From Nocardioides baculatus (GTDB lineage Bacteria > Actinomycetota > Actinomycetes > Propionibacteriales > Nocardioidaceae): DNA of 64,000 nucleotides. The stretch spans positions 62,001-126,000 of the forward strand of contig NZ_JAERSG010000002.1 in assembly GCF_016735675.1 (NCBI RefSeq), written 5' to 3'. Positions 51,893-59,785 of this stretch are shown in pieces (position 1 is the first letter of the stretch; the number at the start of each line of letters is the position of its first letter). The notes under the pieces were generated by a model. It did no database searches and was not told the origin of the DNA. It worked only from the letters and a program-made list of their open reading frames with translations. Position numbers and translations under genes: made by a program.

Positions 51893-52314
51893 GCTCCACG
51901 TTCACGCTCGGCCTGATCGGCGGGCTCTTCACGCTGGGCGTCATCTTCGAGATGCTGCGGCGCCAGCGCCTGCGCGAGAAGTACGCCGTGATCTGGGTCG
52001 TCGTGGTCCTCGCCACCGTGTTGCTCGCGCTGTTCCCGCAGCTGCTGACGCGCTCCGCGAACGTGCTGGGCGTCGAGGTCCCGGCCAACCTGCTGTTCTT
52101 CGGCGCGATCATGTTGCTGCTGTTCATCTCGATCCAGCTGAGCTACGAGATCGGTCGGCTGGAGGAGCGGACCCGCACGCTCGCCGAAGAGGTCGCGCTG
52201 CTGAGGCTGCAGCACGAGCAGGCGCACGGGCCGTCCGCTCCCGAGCCCACGGACGTCGTCGAGCCTGATGACCGGGGCGTCGACGACGAGGCGAAGGAGG
52301 ACGACCGGTGGTGA
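51889..52314 (+). CDS. DUF2304 membrane protein
   Basis: The 141-residue protein has three hydrophobic helices (LGLIGGLFTLGVIFEML, YAVIWVVVVLATVLLALFP, LLFFGAIMLLLFISIQL), then a short coiled coil (IGRLEERTRTLAEEVALLRL) and an acidic tail. DUF2304 genes regularly follow DPM1-like glycosyltransferase genes and probably help dock them to the membrane. GGAGAAGGG precedes the ATG. The last seven bases overlap the start of the DUF2344 housekeeping gene. Confidence 0.85.
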   Translation: MSSTFTLGLIGGLFTLGVIFEMLRRQRLREKYAVIWVVVVLATVLLALFPQLLTRSANVLGVEVPANLLFFGAIMLLLFISIQLSYEIGRLEERTRTLAEEVALLRLQHEQAHGPSAPEPTDVVEPDDRGVDDEAKEDDRW

Positions 52315-53042
52315 AGCAGCAGCCCGAGCAGCAGGCCCCGCCGGTGCAGCGCCTCCGGGTGCGCTACGCCAAGCGCGGCCGGCTGCGTTTCACCAGTCAC
52401 CGCGACTTCAGCCGCGCCTTCGAGCGCGCCGTGTTCCGCGCACGGGTGCCGATGGCGTACTCCTCGGGCTTCAACCCGCACCCGCGCATCTCGTACGCCG
52501 GTGCGGCGCCGACCGGCTCGGCGAGCGAGGCGGAGTACCTCGAGCTCGCGCTCGCCGAGGTCGTCGTTCCCGCCGACGTGCACGCGATGCTCGACGAGGC
52601 GCTGCCGCCGGGGCTCGACGTCCTCGACGTCGTGGAGTCAGCGGGCGGCTCGCTGTCCGACCTGCTCGAGGGCAGCCGGTGGCGCATCGACCTGGCCGTG
52701 GCTTCCGCCGAGGTGACCGACGCGGTGGAGCGCTTCCTCGCCGCGGACGAAGCGCTGGTGGAGCGGATGACCAAGAAGGGCATGCGCGAGTTCGACGCCC
52801 GCGCCGCCGTCGTCTCGCTCTCGGTCCTCGCCGACGAGGGTGCGACCGGTGTGGACGGGCGTACGACGCTCGACGTCGTGCTGCGTCACGGCACGCCGGC
52901 CGTCCGCCCCGACGACGTGCTCCGCGGCCTCACCACGGTCGCCGGGCTCGAGACGGGCCAGGCGCCCCTGATGACCCGGCTCTCGCAGGGACCGCTGCTC
53001 GCCGACGGCGAGGTCGGCGACCCGCTGGCATCTCGGCCTTAG
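52308..53042 (+). CDS. DUF2344 / TIGR03936 radical SAM-associated protein
   Basis: The 244-residue protein contains VQRLRVRYAKRGRLRFTSHR and ERAVFRARVPMAYSSGFNPH, the signature of the protein normally encoded beside the TIGR03960 radical SAM enzyme (here at 38444-40405) and upstream of rne or rng. Its function is unknown; it presumably serves the radical SAM partner. The GTG start (52308 or 52311) lies inside the end of DUF2304, so translation is coupled to the island. It ends with TAG and is followed by a 339-bp gap. Confidence 0.9.
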   Translation: MVKQQPEQQAPPVQRLRVRYAKRGRLRFTSHRDFSRAFERAVFRARVPMAYSSGFNPHPRISYAGAAPTGSASEAEYLELALAEVVVPADVHAMLDEALPPGLDVLDVVESAGGSLSDLLEGSRWRIDLAVASAEVTDAVERFLAADEALVERMTKKGMREFDARAAVVSLSVLADEGATGVDGRTTLDVVLRHGTPAVRPDDVLRGLTTVAGLETGQAPLMTRLSQGPLLADGEVGDPLASRP

Positions 53043-53381
53043 CGGCCGGCGCGGGTCGGTGTGCGATACTCGCAGCGTTCGACACCCCGGCACACACGTC
53101 GGGACCTGTCGAGCCGACGACGTTCTCGCCGGCCACGCCCCGCACCTTGGGGGAGGGGTCGGCACCCCGAGCGGGTGGACGTCACCGGACCGCGACGCGG
53201 CCACAGGAGTCGGTGAGAGCGACTCCCACGGTGGCCCGGCGACCGCGGCAGGTGACGAGCAGCCGCCGGAGACGCACACACGCGGAGGGTGTCGCCGCCA
53301 CTGAAGCTTTGCGTCCCCGGGATCGTCACTCGAGATCGGCGGACGCCGTATCGGCACCGCCACGGTGCCCGAGGAGCGACC
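53043..53381 (+). promoter_or_regulatory. 339-bp gap: probable rne promoter and long 5' leader
   Basis: No coding region is convincing here. GATACT at 53065-53070 is a possible -10 box. The leader could contain GAGTCG-N7-CGACTC near 53210-53230 and, directly before the ribosome binding site, GGCACCG-CCA-CGGTGCC at 53353-53369. RNase E mRNAs have long regulated leaders in other bacteria; whether this one is autoregulated is open. Confidence 0.45.
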
Positions 53382-56300
53382 ATGCTCGACCAGGACGACC
53401 AGAACGAGCCCACGGAAGCCGGCACCGGAGCGATCCCCTCCTCCGAGCCCGCACCCCCCGTCGTGACCCGACGGACGCGCAGGGCCCCCGCCAAGAAGGC
53501 GGCCGCGGCCCAGGCCCCGAGCGAGGCACCCGCTGCTGACAGCGCGGCTGAGCCGGTTGCGGAGCCGATCACCGCGCCGGTCGCCGAGGCGCCGGCCAAG
53601 AAGGCCAGCGCCCGCAAGGCACCTGCCAAGAAGGCCGCTGCCAAGCGCACGTCCACGCGCAAGATGGCCGAGTCCTCCACCGAGGCGCCGACCGACACGG
53701 GCACCGACACCGTGCCGGAGGCTCCCGCTGCGGAGGAGTCCGCCCCCGCGAAGAAGGCCACCACCCGCAAGAGCGCCGCCGCCAAGGCGCCGGCCCGGAA
53801 GTCGGCCGCCAAGCGCACCGCCAAGACGGCTGCGGCTGCCGAGCCCGACCCGTCCCCCGAGACCACCGCCGCCGCCGAGGCTGACGCACCCGCGGAGCCC
53901 GGCGGCCACGCCGTGCTGTTCCAGGCTCCCGTCGCGACCACCACCCGGCGTACGCGCAAGAAGGCCGCGCCGGAGCCGGTCGAGGTCGAGGTCGAGACCG
54001 CTGAGGACGACGAGGACGAGGCCGCGACCGGCGCCGATGTCGACGCCGCACCCGTCGAGCAACCCGCGCCGGCGAAGAAGTCGGCCCGCAAGTCCCGCGC
54101 CAAGAAGGCCACCCAGGCTCCGGAGCCGGAGGCCGACACGTCCACCGACGACGCCGACGCTCCCGAGGCGGCCGACGCGCAGTCCGACGCGCAGTCCGAC
54201 TCCCAGTCCGACTCCCAGTCCGATTCCCAGTCCGACGACGAGTCCGGCGACGACGAGACCGGCGGCCCCCGTCGGCGTCGGCGCCGCGGTGGTCGCCGTC
54301 GCCGCAAGGGCGGCGACGGGGGCGACTCCGCCGAGGGCGCGGACGACTCGTCCGACGACTCCTCGGACGACGCGACCACGGACACCGCCGGTGACAAGAC
54401 GGGCGACAAGCCCGGCGACGACTCCTCGGCTGACGCGGCGGAGGGCAGCGGCGAGGGTTCCTCGCGCCGCCGCCGTCGCCGCCGTCGCTCCGGCGACGAG
54501 GGTGGGGACGACGACGCTCCCAACACCGTCACCCGCGTCCGCAAGACCCGCTCCGCCGAGGACCAGATCACCTCGGTCCAGGGCTCGACGCGTCTCGAGG
54601 CCAAGAAGCAGCGCCGCCGCGAGGGTCGCGAGGCCGGTCGCCGCCGCGCGCCGATCGTGAGCGAGGCCGAGTTCCTCGCCCGTCGCGAGTCGGTCGAGCG
54701 CGTCATGGTGATCCGCCAGCGCCAGGACCTCACCCAGATCGCCGTCCTCGAGGACAAGGTGCTCGTCGAGCACTACGTCGCCCGCGAGTCGCAGACCTCG
54801 CTCATCGGCAACGTCTACCTCGGGCGCGTGCAGAACGTGCTGCCCTCGATGGAGGCCGCCTTCATCGACATCGGCAAGGGTCGCAACGCGGTCCTCTACG
54901 CCGGCGAGGTCAACTGGGCTGCCCTCGGCCACAAGGAGGGCCAGGCGCGCAAGATCGAGTCGGTCCTCTCGAGCGGCCAGATGGTGCTCGTCCAGGTCAC
55001 CAAGGACCCGATCGGCCACAAGGGCGCCCGCCTCACCAGCCAGGTCAGCCTCGCCGGCCGCTTCCTCGTCTACGTCCCGGACGGCACCACGTCCGGCATC
55101 TCGCGCAAGCTGCCCGACACCGAGCGCAGCCGGCTCAAGACGCTCCTCAAGGAGATCGTCCCCGACACGGCCGGCGTCATCGTCCGTACGGCTGCCGAGG
55201 GCGCCAGCGAGGAGGAGCTGACCCGCGACGTCGAGCGGCTCAAGGCCCGCTGGGAGGACATCGAGAAGAAGTCGGGCAACAAGGGCTCCGGCCCGCAGCT
55301 CCTCTACGGGGAGCCCGACCTGACCCTCAAGGTCGTCCGCGACCTCTTCACCGAGGACTTCTCCAAGCTCGTCATCGAGGGTGACGACGCCTGGGACACC
55401 GTCCACGCGTACGTCGACTCGGTGGCGCCGGACCTGACCGAGCGCGTCGAGAAGTACCAGCGCAACGGCGCCGGCGACGTGTTCTCGACCTACCGGATCG
55501 ACGAGCAGATCCACAAGGGCCTCGACCGCAAGGTCTGGCTGCCCTCCGGTGGCTCGCTGATCATCGACCGCACCGAGGCGATGACCGTCGTCGACGTCAA
55601 CACCGGCAAGTTCACCGGCTCCGGGGGCAACCTCGAGGAGACGGTCACCAAGAACAACCTCGAGGCCGCCGAGGAGATCGTGCGCCAGCTCCGGCTGCGC
55701 GACATCGGCGGCATCATCGTCGTCGACTTCATCGACATGGTCCTGGAGTCCAACCGCGACCTCGTCGTCCGGCGTCTCGTCGAGTGCCTCGGCCGTGACC
55801 GCACCCGCCACCAGGTCGCCGAGGTCACCTCGCTCGGCCTGGTGCAGATGACCCGCAAGCGGATCGGCACGGGCCTGCTCGAGTCGTTCAGCGAAAACTG
55901 CGAGCACTGCCAGGGTCGCGGAGTGGTCATCAAGGACCAGCCTGTCGACCCCGACGCCCCGGCTGCCGAGGGCGAGGGCCGCCGCAGCGGTCGCCGCCGC
56001 GGCCGTCGCGGGGCCGGCGACGAGGCCGGTGCGAACGGCAACGGAAACGCGAACGGCAACGGGAGCCACGCGCCGTCGCCCAAGGACGTCGCCGCGATGG
56101 CGCGCCACGAGAAGCCCGCCGACGAGGAGTCCGAGCCCGAGACCGAGCCCGAGGCCGAGCCCGAGCCCGGGACCGAGGCTGCGCCGTCCGACGCCCCGTC
56201 GGGCGGTGGCCAGGCAACCGCATCGACGGACGAGACGGTTGCCGACGCACTGCCCGTCGAGGACACCCCGTCGGGCGGTGGCCAGGCAACCGACTCGGCC

Positions 56301-56645
56301 GAGGAAACGGTTGCTGAGGCACCGCCGGTCGCCGAGAAGCCGTCGAGCGGTGAGCAGGCCACCGGATCCGCCGGGGAAATGACTGCTGACGCACCGCCGA
56401 CCGAGGCACCTGTCGAGGACGAGAAGCCGCGGGTCGTGACGCGGACGCGTCGGCGCTCGGCCAGCCGCCCCGCCGGCCCGCCCGCCCTTCCCGCGACGCC
56501 GACCTCCGGCGTGGCTGGCACGCTGCCGGACTCCGGCGCGGTCGAGCCCGGCACCGCGGGCGTCGAGCCCGGTGAGGTGGCGACGTCCGAGGTGCCGACC
56601 GTCGAGCACGTGCCGATCAAGAAGAAGGGCTCGCGCAAGCGATGA
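53382..56645 (+). CDS. rne: Ribonuclease E/G family endoribonuclease with long flanking extensions
   Basis: The 1087-residue protein has a catalytic core at about residues 430-860: the S1 RNA-binding domain (LIGNVYLGRVQNVLPSMEAA, near 473), the 5' sensor/RNase H-like region, the metal-binding DNase I-like motifs VVDVNTGKF (near 735) and GIIVVDFIDM, and the zinc-link CEHCQGRG (near 840). It initiates mRNA decay and rRNA processing. The first 430 residues alternate histone-H1-like AKKA/ARK tracts with acidic and Gln-Ser-Asp repeats, and the C-terminus has three 24-residue repeats. GAGGAG precedes the ATG at 53382. Confidence 0.93.
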   Translation: MLDQDDQNEPTEAGTGAIPSSEPAPPVVTRRTRRAPAKKAAAAQAPSEAPAADSAAEPVAEPITAPVAEAPAKKASARKAPAKKAAAKRTSTRKMAESSTEAPTDTGTDTVPEAPAAEESAPAKKATTRKSAAAKAPARKSAAKRTAKTAAAAEPDPSPETTAAAEADAPAEPGGHAVLFQAPVATTTRRTRKKAAPEPVEVEVETAEDDEDEAATGADVDAAPVEQPAPAKKSARKSRAKKATQAPEPEADTSTDDADAPEAADAQSDAQSDSQSDSQSDSQSDDESGDDETGGPRRRRRRGGRRRRKGGDGGDSAEGADDSSDDSSDDATTDTAGDKTGDKPGDDSSADAAEGSGEGSSRRRRRRRRSGDEGGDDDAPNTVTRVRKTRSAEDQITSVQGSTRLEAKKQRRREGREAGRRRAPIVSEAEFLARRESVERVMVIRQRQDLTQIAVLEDKVLVEHYVARESQTSLIGNVYLGRVQNVLPSMEAAFIDIGKGRNAVLYAGEVNWAALGHKEGQARKIESVLSSGQMVLVQVTKDPIGHKGARLTSQVSLAGRFLVYVPDGTTSGISRKLPDTERSRLKTLLKEIVPDTAGVIVRTAAEGASEEELTRDVERLKARWEDIEKKSGNKGSGPQLLYGEPDLTLKVVRDLFTEDFSKLVIEGDDAWDTVHAYVDSVAPDLTERVEKYQRNGAGDVFSTYRIDEQIHKGLDRKVWLPSGGSLIIDRTEAMTVVDVNTGKFTGSGGNLEETVTKNNLEAAEEIVRQLRLRDIGGIIVVDFIDMVLESNRDLVVRRLVECLGRDRTRHQVAEVTSLGLVQMTRKRIGTGLLESFSENCEHCQGRGVVIKDQPVDPDAPAAEGEGRRSGRRRGRRGAGDEAGANGNGNANGNGSHAPSPKDVAAMARHEKPADEESEPETEPEAEPEPGTEAAPSDAPSGGGQATASTDETVADALPVEDTPSGGGQATDSAEETVAEAPPVAEKPSSGEQATGSAGEMTADAPPTEAPVEDEKPRVVTRTRRRSASRPAGPPALPATPTSGVAGTLPDSGAVEPGTAGVEPGEVATSEVPTVEHVPIKKKGSRKR
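54180..54239 (+). repeat. Five 12-bp tandem repeats in rne (Gln-Ser-Asp-Ser units)
   Basis: CAGTCCGACTCC-type units at 54180, 54192, 54204, 54216 and 54228 encode QSD(A/S/D) in the disordered N-terminal extension. Confidence 0.85.
56196..56411 (+). repeat. Three 72-bp repeats in the rne C-terminal extension
   Basis: Units begin at 56196, 56268 and 56340, each opening with PSGGGQAT or PSSGEQAT and followed by an acidic Thr/Ala/Val stretch. The first two are the most similar at DNA level. Confidence 0.8.
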
Positions 56646-56670
56646 CCGAGGTGTCACAGGAGACCGCAGC

Positions 56671-58905
56671 ATGACGAGCGGGGCGGAGCCGTTGCGGCGT
56701 GTGCCGTGGAGCGCGCGCGAGTCGCGGCGACCCTGGCCCTCCGCCACTCACGCACTGCTCCTCGGCACCGGTGCGGTCCTGGCGCTGGGCATCCTGGTCA
56801 CGGTGCTCAACATGCCCGACCTGCCCTACCACCCGGCTCGTGACCTCGAGCTCCGCGCCACCTACGACGCCTACCTCGAGACGGGCGTCCCGCTCGTCAA
56901 GCAGAACGGCACCGGCACGTGGTACGGAGGCGCGGTGCCCGGGGCCGGCCTGACCAAGGCAGCCGGTGACGACGACCCGGGCAGCTACCTCATCGCCTCG
57001 TGGATGAGTCACCTCACCGGCTCCGCCTCGCCGTACCCGGGGCTGCGCTGGGTGATGGCGCTGCTGTGCGCGCTCCCCATGCTGATCCTGCCGGTCACGG
57101 TCGCGCGCGTCTTCGGTCGGGCGCGGGCCGGCGTGGCGATGCTCGCGCTGCCCGCCCTGACCTGGCTCGTCAACGGAACGGTGCTGACCGGCACCGAGTA
57201 CGGCCTCGCCGACCAAGTCTCGCCCACACGGGTCTACGCGCTCTACGGGCTGCCCGCGTCCCTGATGTTCCTCAGCCTGGTGCTCGTGGCCTACGCGGTC
57301 GTACGCCGCCCGGGTGTGCGTGCGGCGCTGGCCTGGACCGCCGTGCTGGTGGTGCTCGCCGTGTGCGGCAACCTCCTCCGGTCGCTGTCGGGTGTGGGCA
57401 TCGCCCTGGCCGTCGGCGTCGTCTGGTGGGTCGCGTGGCGCGGACGGCTGCGCTGGGCCGTCGCGGTGGGCGCAGCCCTGCTCGGCGCAGGGTTGTCCTG
57501 GTGGCTACCCGGCGTCGTGATGGACCGCATCAACGAGTCCCGCGACCGGGTGGTGATCGCCGAGGCCTCGCGGCTCCCGGACGCCCACGGCACCTGGCAC
57601 CCGCTCTACCTGGGCCTGTCCTACCCCCAGCCGATCACCGGCGCCCCGTCGCCGTTCGGTGTCCAGTGGTCCGACGAGTTCGGCTGGCAGAAGGCACGCG
57701 AGATCGACCCGGACGTCGTCATCGCGAGCGCCGAGTACGACGCGATCATGAAGGACCTGTTCCTCGACGAGGTGAAGGGGGACCCGCTCGCGGCCGTCCG
57801 CCTCTACCTCACCAAGGCGTTCTTCGTCGTGAAGCACTTCGCCGCCGTGCTGGTGGTCGTCCTGTTCGCGGTGGTCATGGTCTGGCGTCGCCGCGGGTCG
57901 CCACGCCGACGCATGCTCCAGGCCTCGGCCGCCGCCGTGCCGATCCTGCTCCTGGGCCTCATCCCGACCGTGCTGGTCATGCCGATGCTGTACTACTTCA
58001 GCGAGCTCGCGGCCGGGCTCGGCCTGCTGCTCGCGCTCGCGCTCGGTGGACTCGTCTGGACGATTTCCACGATGCCGTCGGTCGTCCGCGTCGACGAGCG
58101 GACCATGGCGCGCGACCGCCTCGTCCGGGCCGAGCCCGGTCCGCACGCGCGGCTCTCGGTCGTCGTCCCCACCCGCAACGGCGAGGACGTGCTGACCGAC
58201 TGCCTGGAGACCCTGGCGACCAGGCTCACGGACGAGGACGAGCTGGTCGTCGTGGAGAACGGGTCGACGGACGGGACCACCGCGCTGCTGGAGTCGGTCG
58301 CGGCGGCGTGGAGCCACGCAGTCCCGCTCCGCGTCCTGCACAGCGAGCCGGGCCTCGGTCACGCTCTGCGCACCGGCGTGCTGGCCAGCCGCGGGCGCCG
58401 CGTCCTGCTGACCGCCGACGACCTCCCGTTCGGCTTCACCGACCTCGACGCCTTCGACGCCCTCCCGAGCGACGCCGTCGTCGCCGTCGGGTCGAAGGCG
58501 CACCCTGCCTCCCGGGTCGACCGCGTGTGGCGTCGCGAGCTCCAGTCTCGTGTCTTCCGGTGGCTCCGGAGCGCGCTCCTGCACTCGACCGTCGGGGACA
58601 GCCAGGGCACGATCTGGGTCGACGGTCCGTGGGCTCGCTCCTTCGCGGCGGTGTCCCGCGAGGGTGGGCTGATGTGGACCGTCGAGCTGGTGCTGGCCGC
58701 CGAGCAGCAGGGCATCGACGTCTGGGAGGTCCCCGTCACGCTCGAGCAGTCGCACGACGCGGTCGCGAGTCGCTTCCGGCTGCGCGACGCCCGGATCGCG
58801 GTGGTGGAGATCGTGAGCCTCGCCGTGCGCAAGGACGACTACTCCGGACAGCAGTGGATGAGCGCCGGCCAGGTGCTCGCCGACGTCGGTCAGGGAGCGT
58901 CGTGA
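56671..58905 (+). CDS. Multi-pass membrane protein fused to a GT2 glycosyltransferase domain
   Basis: The 744-residue protein has an N-terminal part (about 1-480) with some nine or ten transmembrane helices and a large extracytoplasmic loop after helix 1 (LNMPDLPYHPARDLELRATY), resembling GT-C-type or DUF6541-like membrane proteins. After MARDRLVRAEPGPHARLS comes a cytoplasmic GT2 domain of about 250 residues: LSVVVPTRNGEDVLTDCLET, VVVENGSTDGTTALL and VLLTADDLPFGF as the metal-binding region. Both halves look intact. CAGGAGACC precedes the ATG. It sits between rne and rplU, which are normally adjacent. Confidence 0.83.
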   Translation: MTSGAEPLRRVPWSARESRRPWPSATHALLLGTGAVLALGILVTVLNMPDLPYHPARDLELRATYDAYLETGVPLVKQNGTGTWYGGAVPGAGLTKAAGDDDPGSYLIASWMSHLTGSASPYPGLRWVMALLCALPMLILPVTVARVFGRARAGVAMLALPALTWLVNGTVLTGTEYGLADQVSPTRVYALYGLPASLMFLSLVLVAYAVVRRPGVRAALAWTAVLVVLAVCGNLLRSLSGVGIALAVGVVWWVAWRGRLRWAVAVGAALLGAGLSWWLPGVVMDRINESRDRVVIAEASRLPDAHGTWHPLYLGLSYPQPITGAPSPFGVQWSDEFGWQKAREIDPDVVIASAEYDAIMKDLFLDEVKGDPLAAVRLYLTKAFFVVKHFAAVLVVVLFAVVMVWRRRGSPRRRMLQASAAAVPILLLGLIPTVLVMPMLYYFSELAAGLGLLLALALGGLVWTISTMPSVVRVDERTMARDRLVRAEPGPHARLSVVVPTRNGEDVLTDCLETLATRLTDEDELVVVENGSTDGTTALLESVAAAWSHAVPLRVLHSEPGLGHALRTGVLASRGRRVLLTADDLPFGFTDLDAFDALPSDAVVAVGSKAHPASRVDRVWRRELQSRVFRWLRSALLHSTVGDSQGTIWVDGPWARSFAAVSREGGLMWTVELVLAAEQQGIDVWEVPVTLEQSHDAVASRFRLRDARIAVVEIVSLAVRKDDYSGQQWMSAGQVLADVGQGAS

Positions 58906-58913
58906 TCCTCGTT

Positions 58914-58943
58914 TTGCGGGGTCGCCACCTGTTCCCGTACTCT
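58914..58943 (+). promoter_or_regulatory. Candidate promoter of rplU-rpmA
   Basis: TTGCGG (58914-58919), 18 bases, TACTCT (58938-58943). The following leader of about 150 bases up to rplU holds no open frame I trust; it may regulate L21 expression, but no known leader motif was recognised. Confidence 0.45.
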
Positions 58944-59098
58944 TGAGCGTCGGTGTGCAAGACGTACCGATCCCTGCGCGCCCGCCCCGCGGCCGTACTC
59001 GCCGAAGCTCGTGGCGCCACGTCATGGGTCAGGGCGTGCGCAGGTCCCAGAACCAGTAATTTTCACCCCGTAGTCCGTATCGAGGAGAGTGACTCGCC

Positions 59099-59398
59099 GT
59101 GTACGCAGTCGTGCGCAGTGGCAGCAAGCAGCAGAAGGTTGCCGTGGGCGACGTCATCGAGATCGACGCGATGGGTGCTGCCGGTGACACGCTCACCCTC
59201 CCCGTCGTGATGGTCGTCGACGGCGACACGGTCACCGCGACCGGCCTGGACAAGGCCAGCGTGACCGTCGAGGTGACCGGCCGCACCAAGGGCCCGAAGA
59301 TCATCATCCAGAAGTACAAGAACAAGACCGGCTACAAGAAGCGCCAGGGTCACCGCCAGAAGTACACCCAGGTCAAGGTCACCGACATCTCCCTCTGA
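59099..59398 (+). CDS. rplU: 50S ribosomal protein bL21
   Basis: The 99-residue protein begins MYAVVRSGSKQQKVAVGDVI and ends with KNKTGYKKRQGHRQKYTQVK, the full bL21 pattern. It binds 23S rRNA in the large subunit. The GTG at 59099 has GAGGAGA upstream. rpmA follows after 44 bp. Confidence 0.96.
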   Translation: MYAVVRSGSKQQKVAVGDVIEIDAMGAAGDTLTLPVVMVVDGDTVTATGLDKASVTVEVTGRTKGPKIIIQKYKNKTGYKKRQGHRQKYTQVKVTDISL

Positions 59399-59442
59399 GC
59401 GTTCGCTCGAGGTCGTCCGTCTTCATCTCAAAGGACTGAACA

Positions 59443-59697
59443 ATGGCTCACAAGAAGGGTGCTGCGAGCACCAAGAACGGCCGTGATTCCAACGCCCAGC
59501 GCCTCGGCGTGAAGCGCTTCGGCGGCCAGGTCGTCGGCGCCGGCGAGATCATCGTCCGCCAGCGCGGCACCCACTTCCACCCGGGCACCGGTGTGGGCCG
59601 TGGCGGCGACGACACCCTCTTCGCCCTGCAGGCCGGCGCCGTCGAGTTCGGCACCCGCCGCGGTCGTCGCGTGATCAACATCGTCCCCGGCGAGTGA
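59443..59697 (+). CDS. rpmA: 50S ribosomal protein bL27
   Basis: The 84-residue protein starts [20 protein letters not shown], without the cleavable N-terminal extension found in Firmicutes, so no Prp protease is needed. [20 protein letters not shown] is the core. Its N-terminal tail reaches the peptidyl transferase centre. A hairpin follows 29 bases after the stop. Confidence 0.97.
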   Translation: MAHKKGAASTKNGRDSNAQRLGVKRFGGQVVGAGEIIVRQRGTHFHPGTGVGRGGDDTLFALQAGAVEFGTRRGRRVINIVPGE

Positions 59698-59725
59698 CGT
59701 CACCGCGACACTGAGCACTTCTGCG

Positions 59726-59754
59726 AAGGGCGTCCCTGTCTAGGGGGCGCCCTT
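59726..59754 (+). terminator. Hairpin between rpmA and obgE
   Basis: An 11-bp stem (AAGGGCG-T-CCC against GGG-G-CGCCCTT, one G-T pair) with a seven-base loop. It probably ends most rplU-rpmA transcripts while letting some pass into obgE. Confidence 0.65.
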
Positions 59755-59785
59755 CCTGCATTCCACCCCCACAGCAAGGAACCCC

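Noticed and set aside
51721..52127. Alternative frames over DUF2304 on both strands
   Set aside because: Only the frame from 51889 has a ribosome binding site, three membrane helices and the overlap pattern with its neighbours.
40406..52307. A mobile element carrying the polysaccharide genes
   Set aside because: No transposase, integrase, terminal repeat, target duplication or tRNA is seen at either junction, so I report an island by gene content only.
54180..54239. Regular 12-bp repeats that might suggest a CRISPR array
   Set aside because: Units are contiguous without spacers, in frame, and encode QSDS in RNase E.
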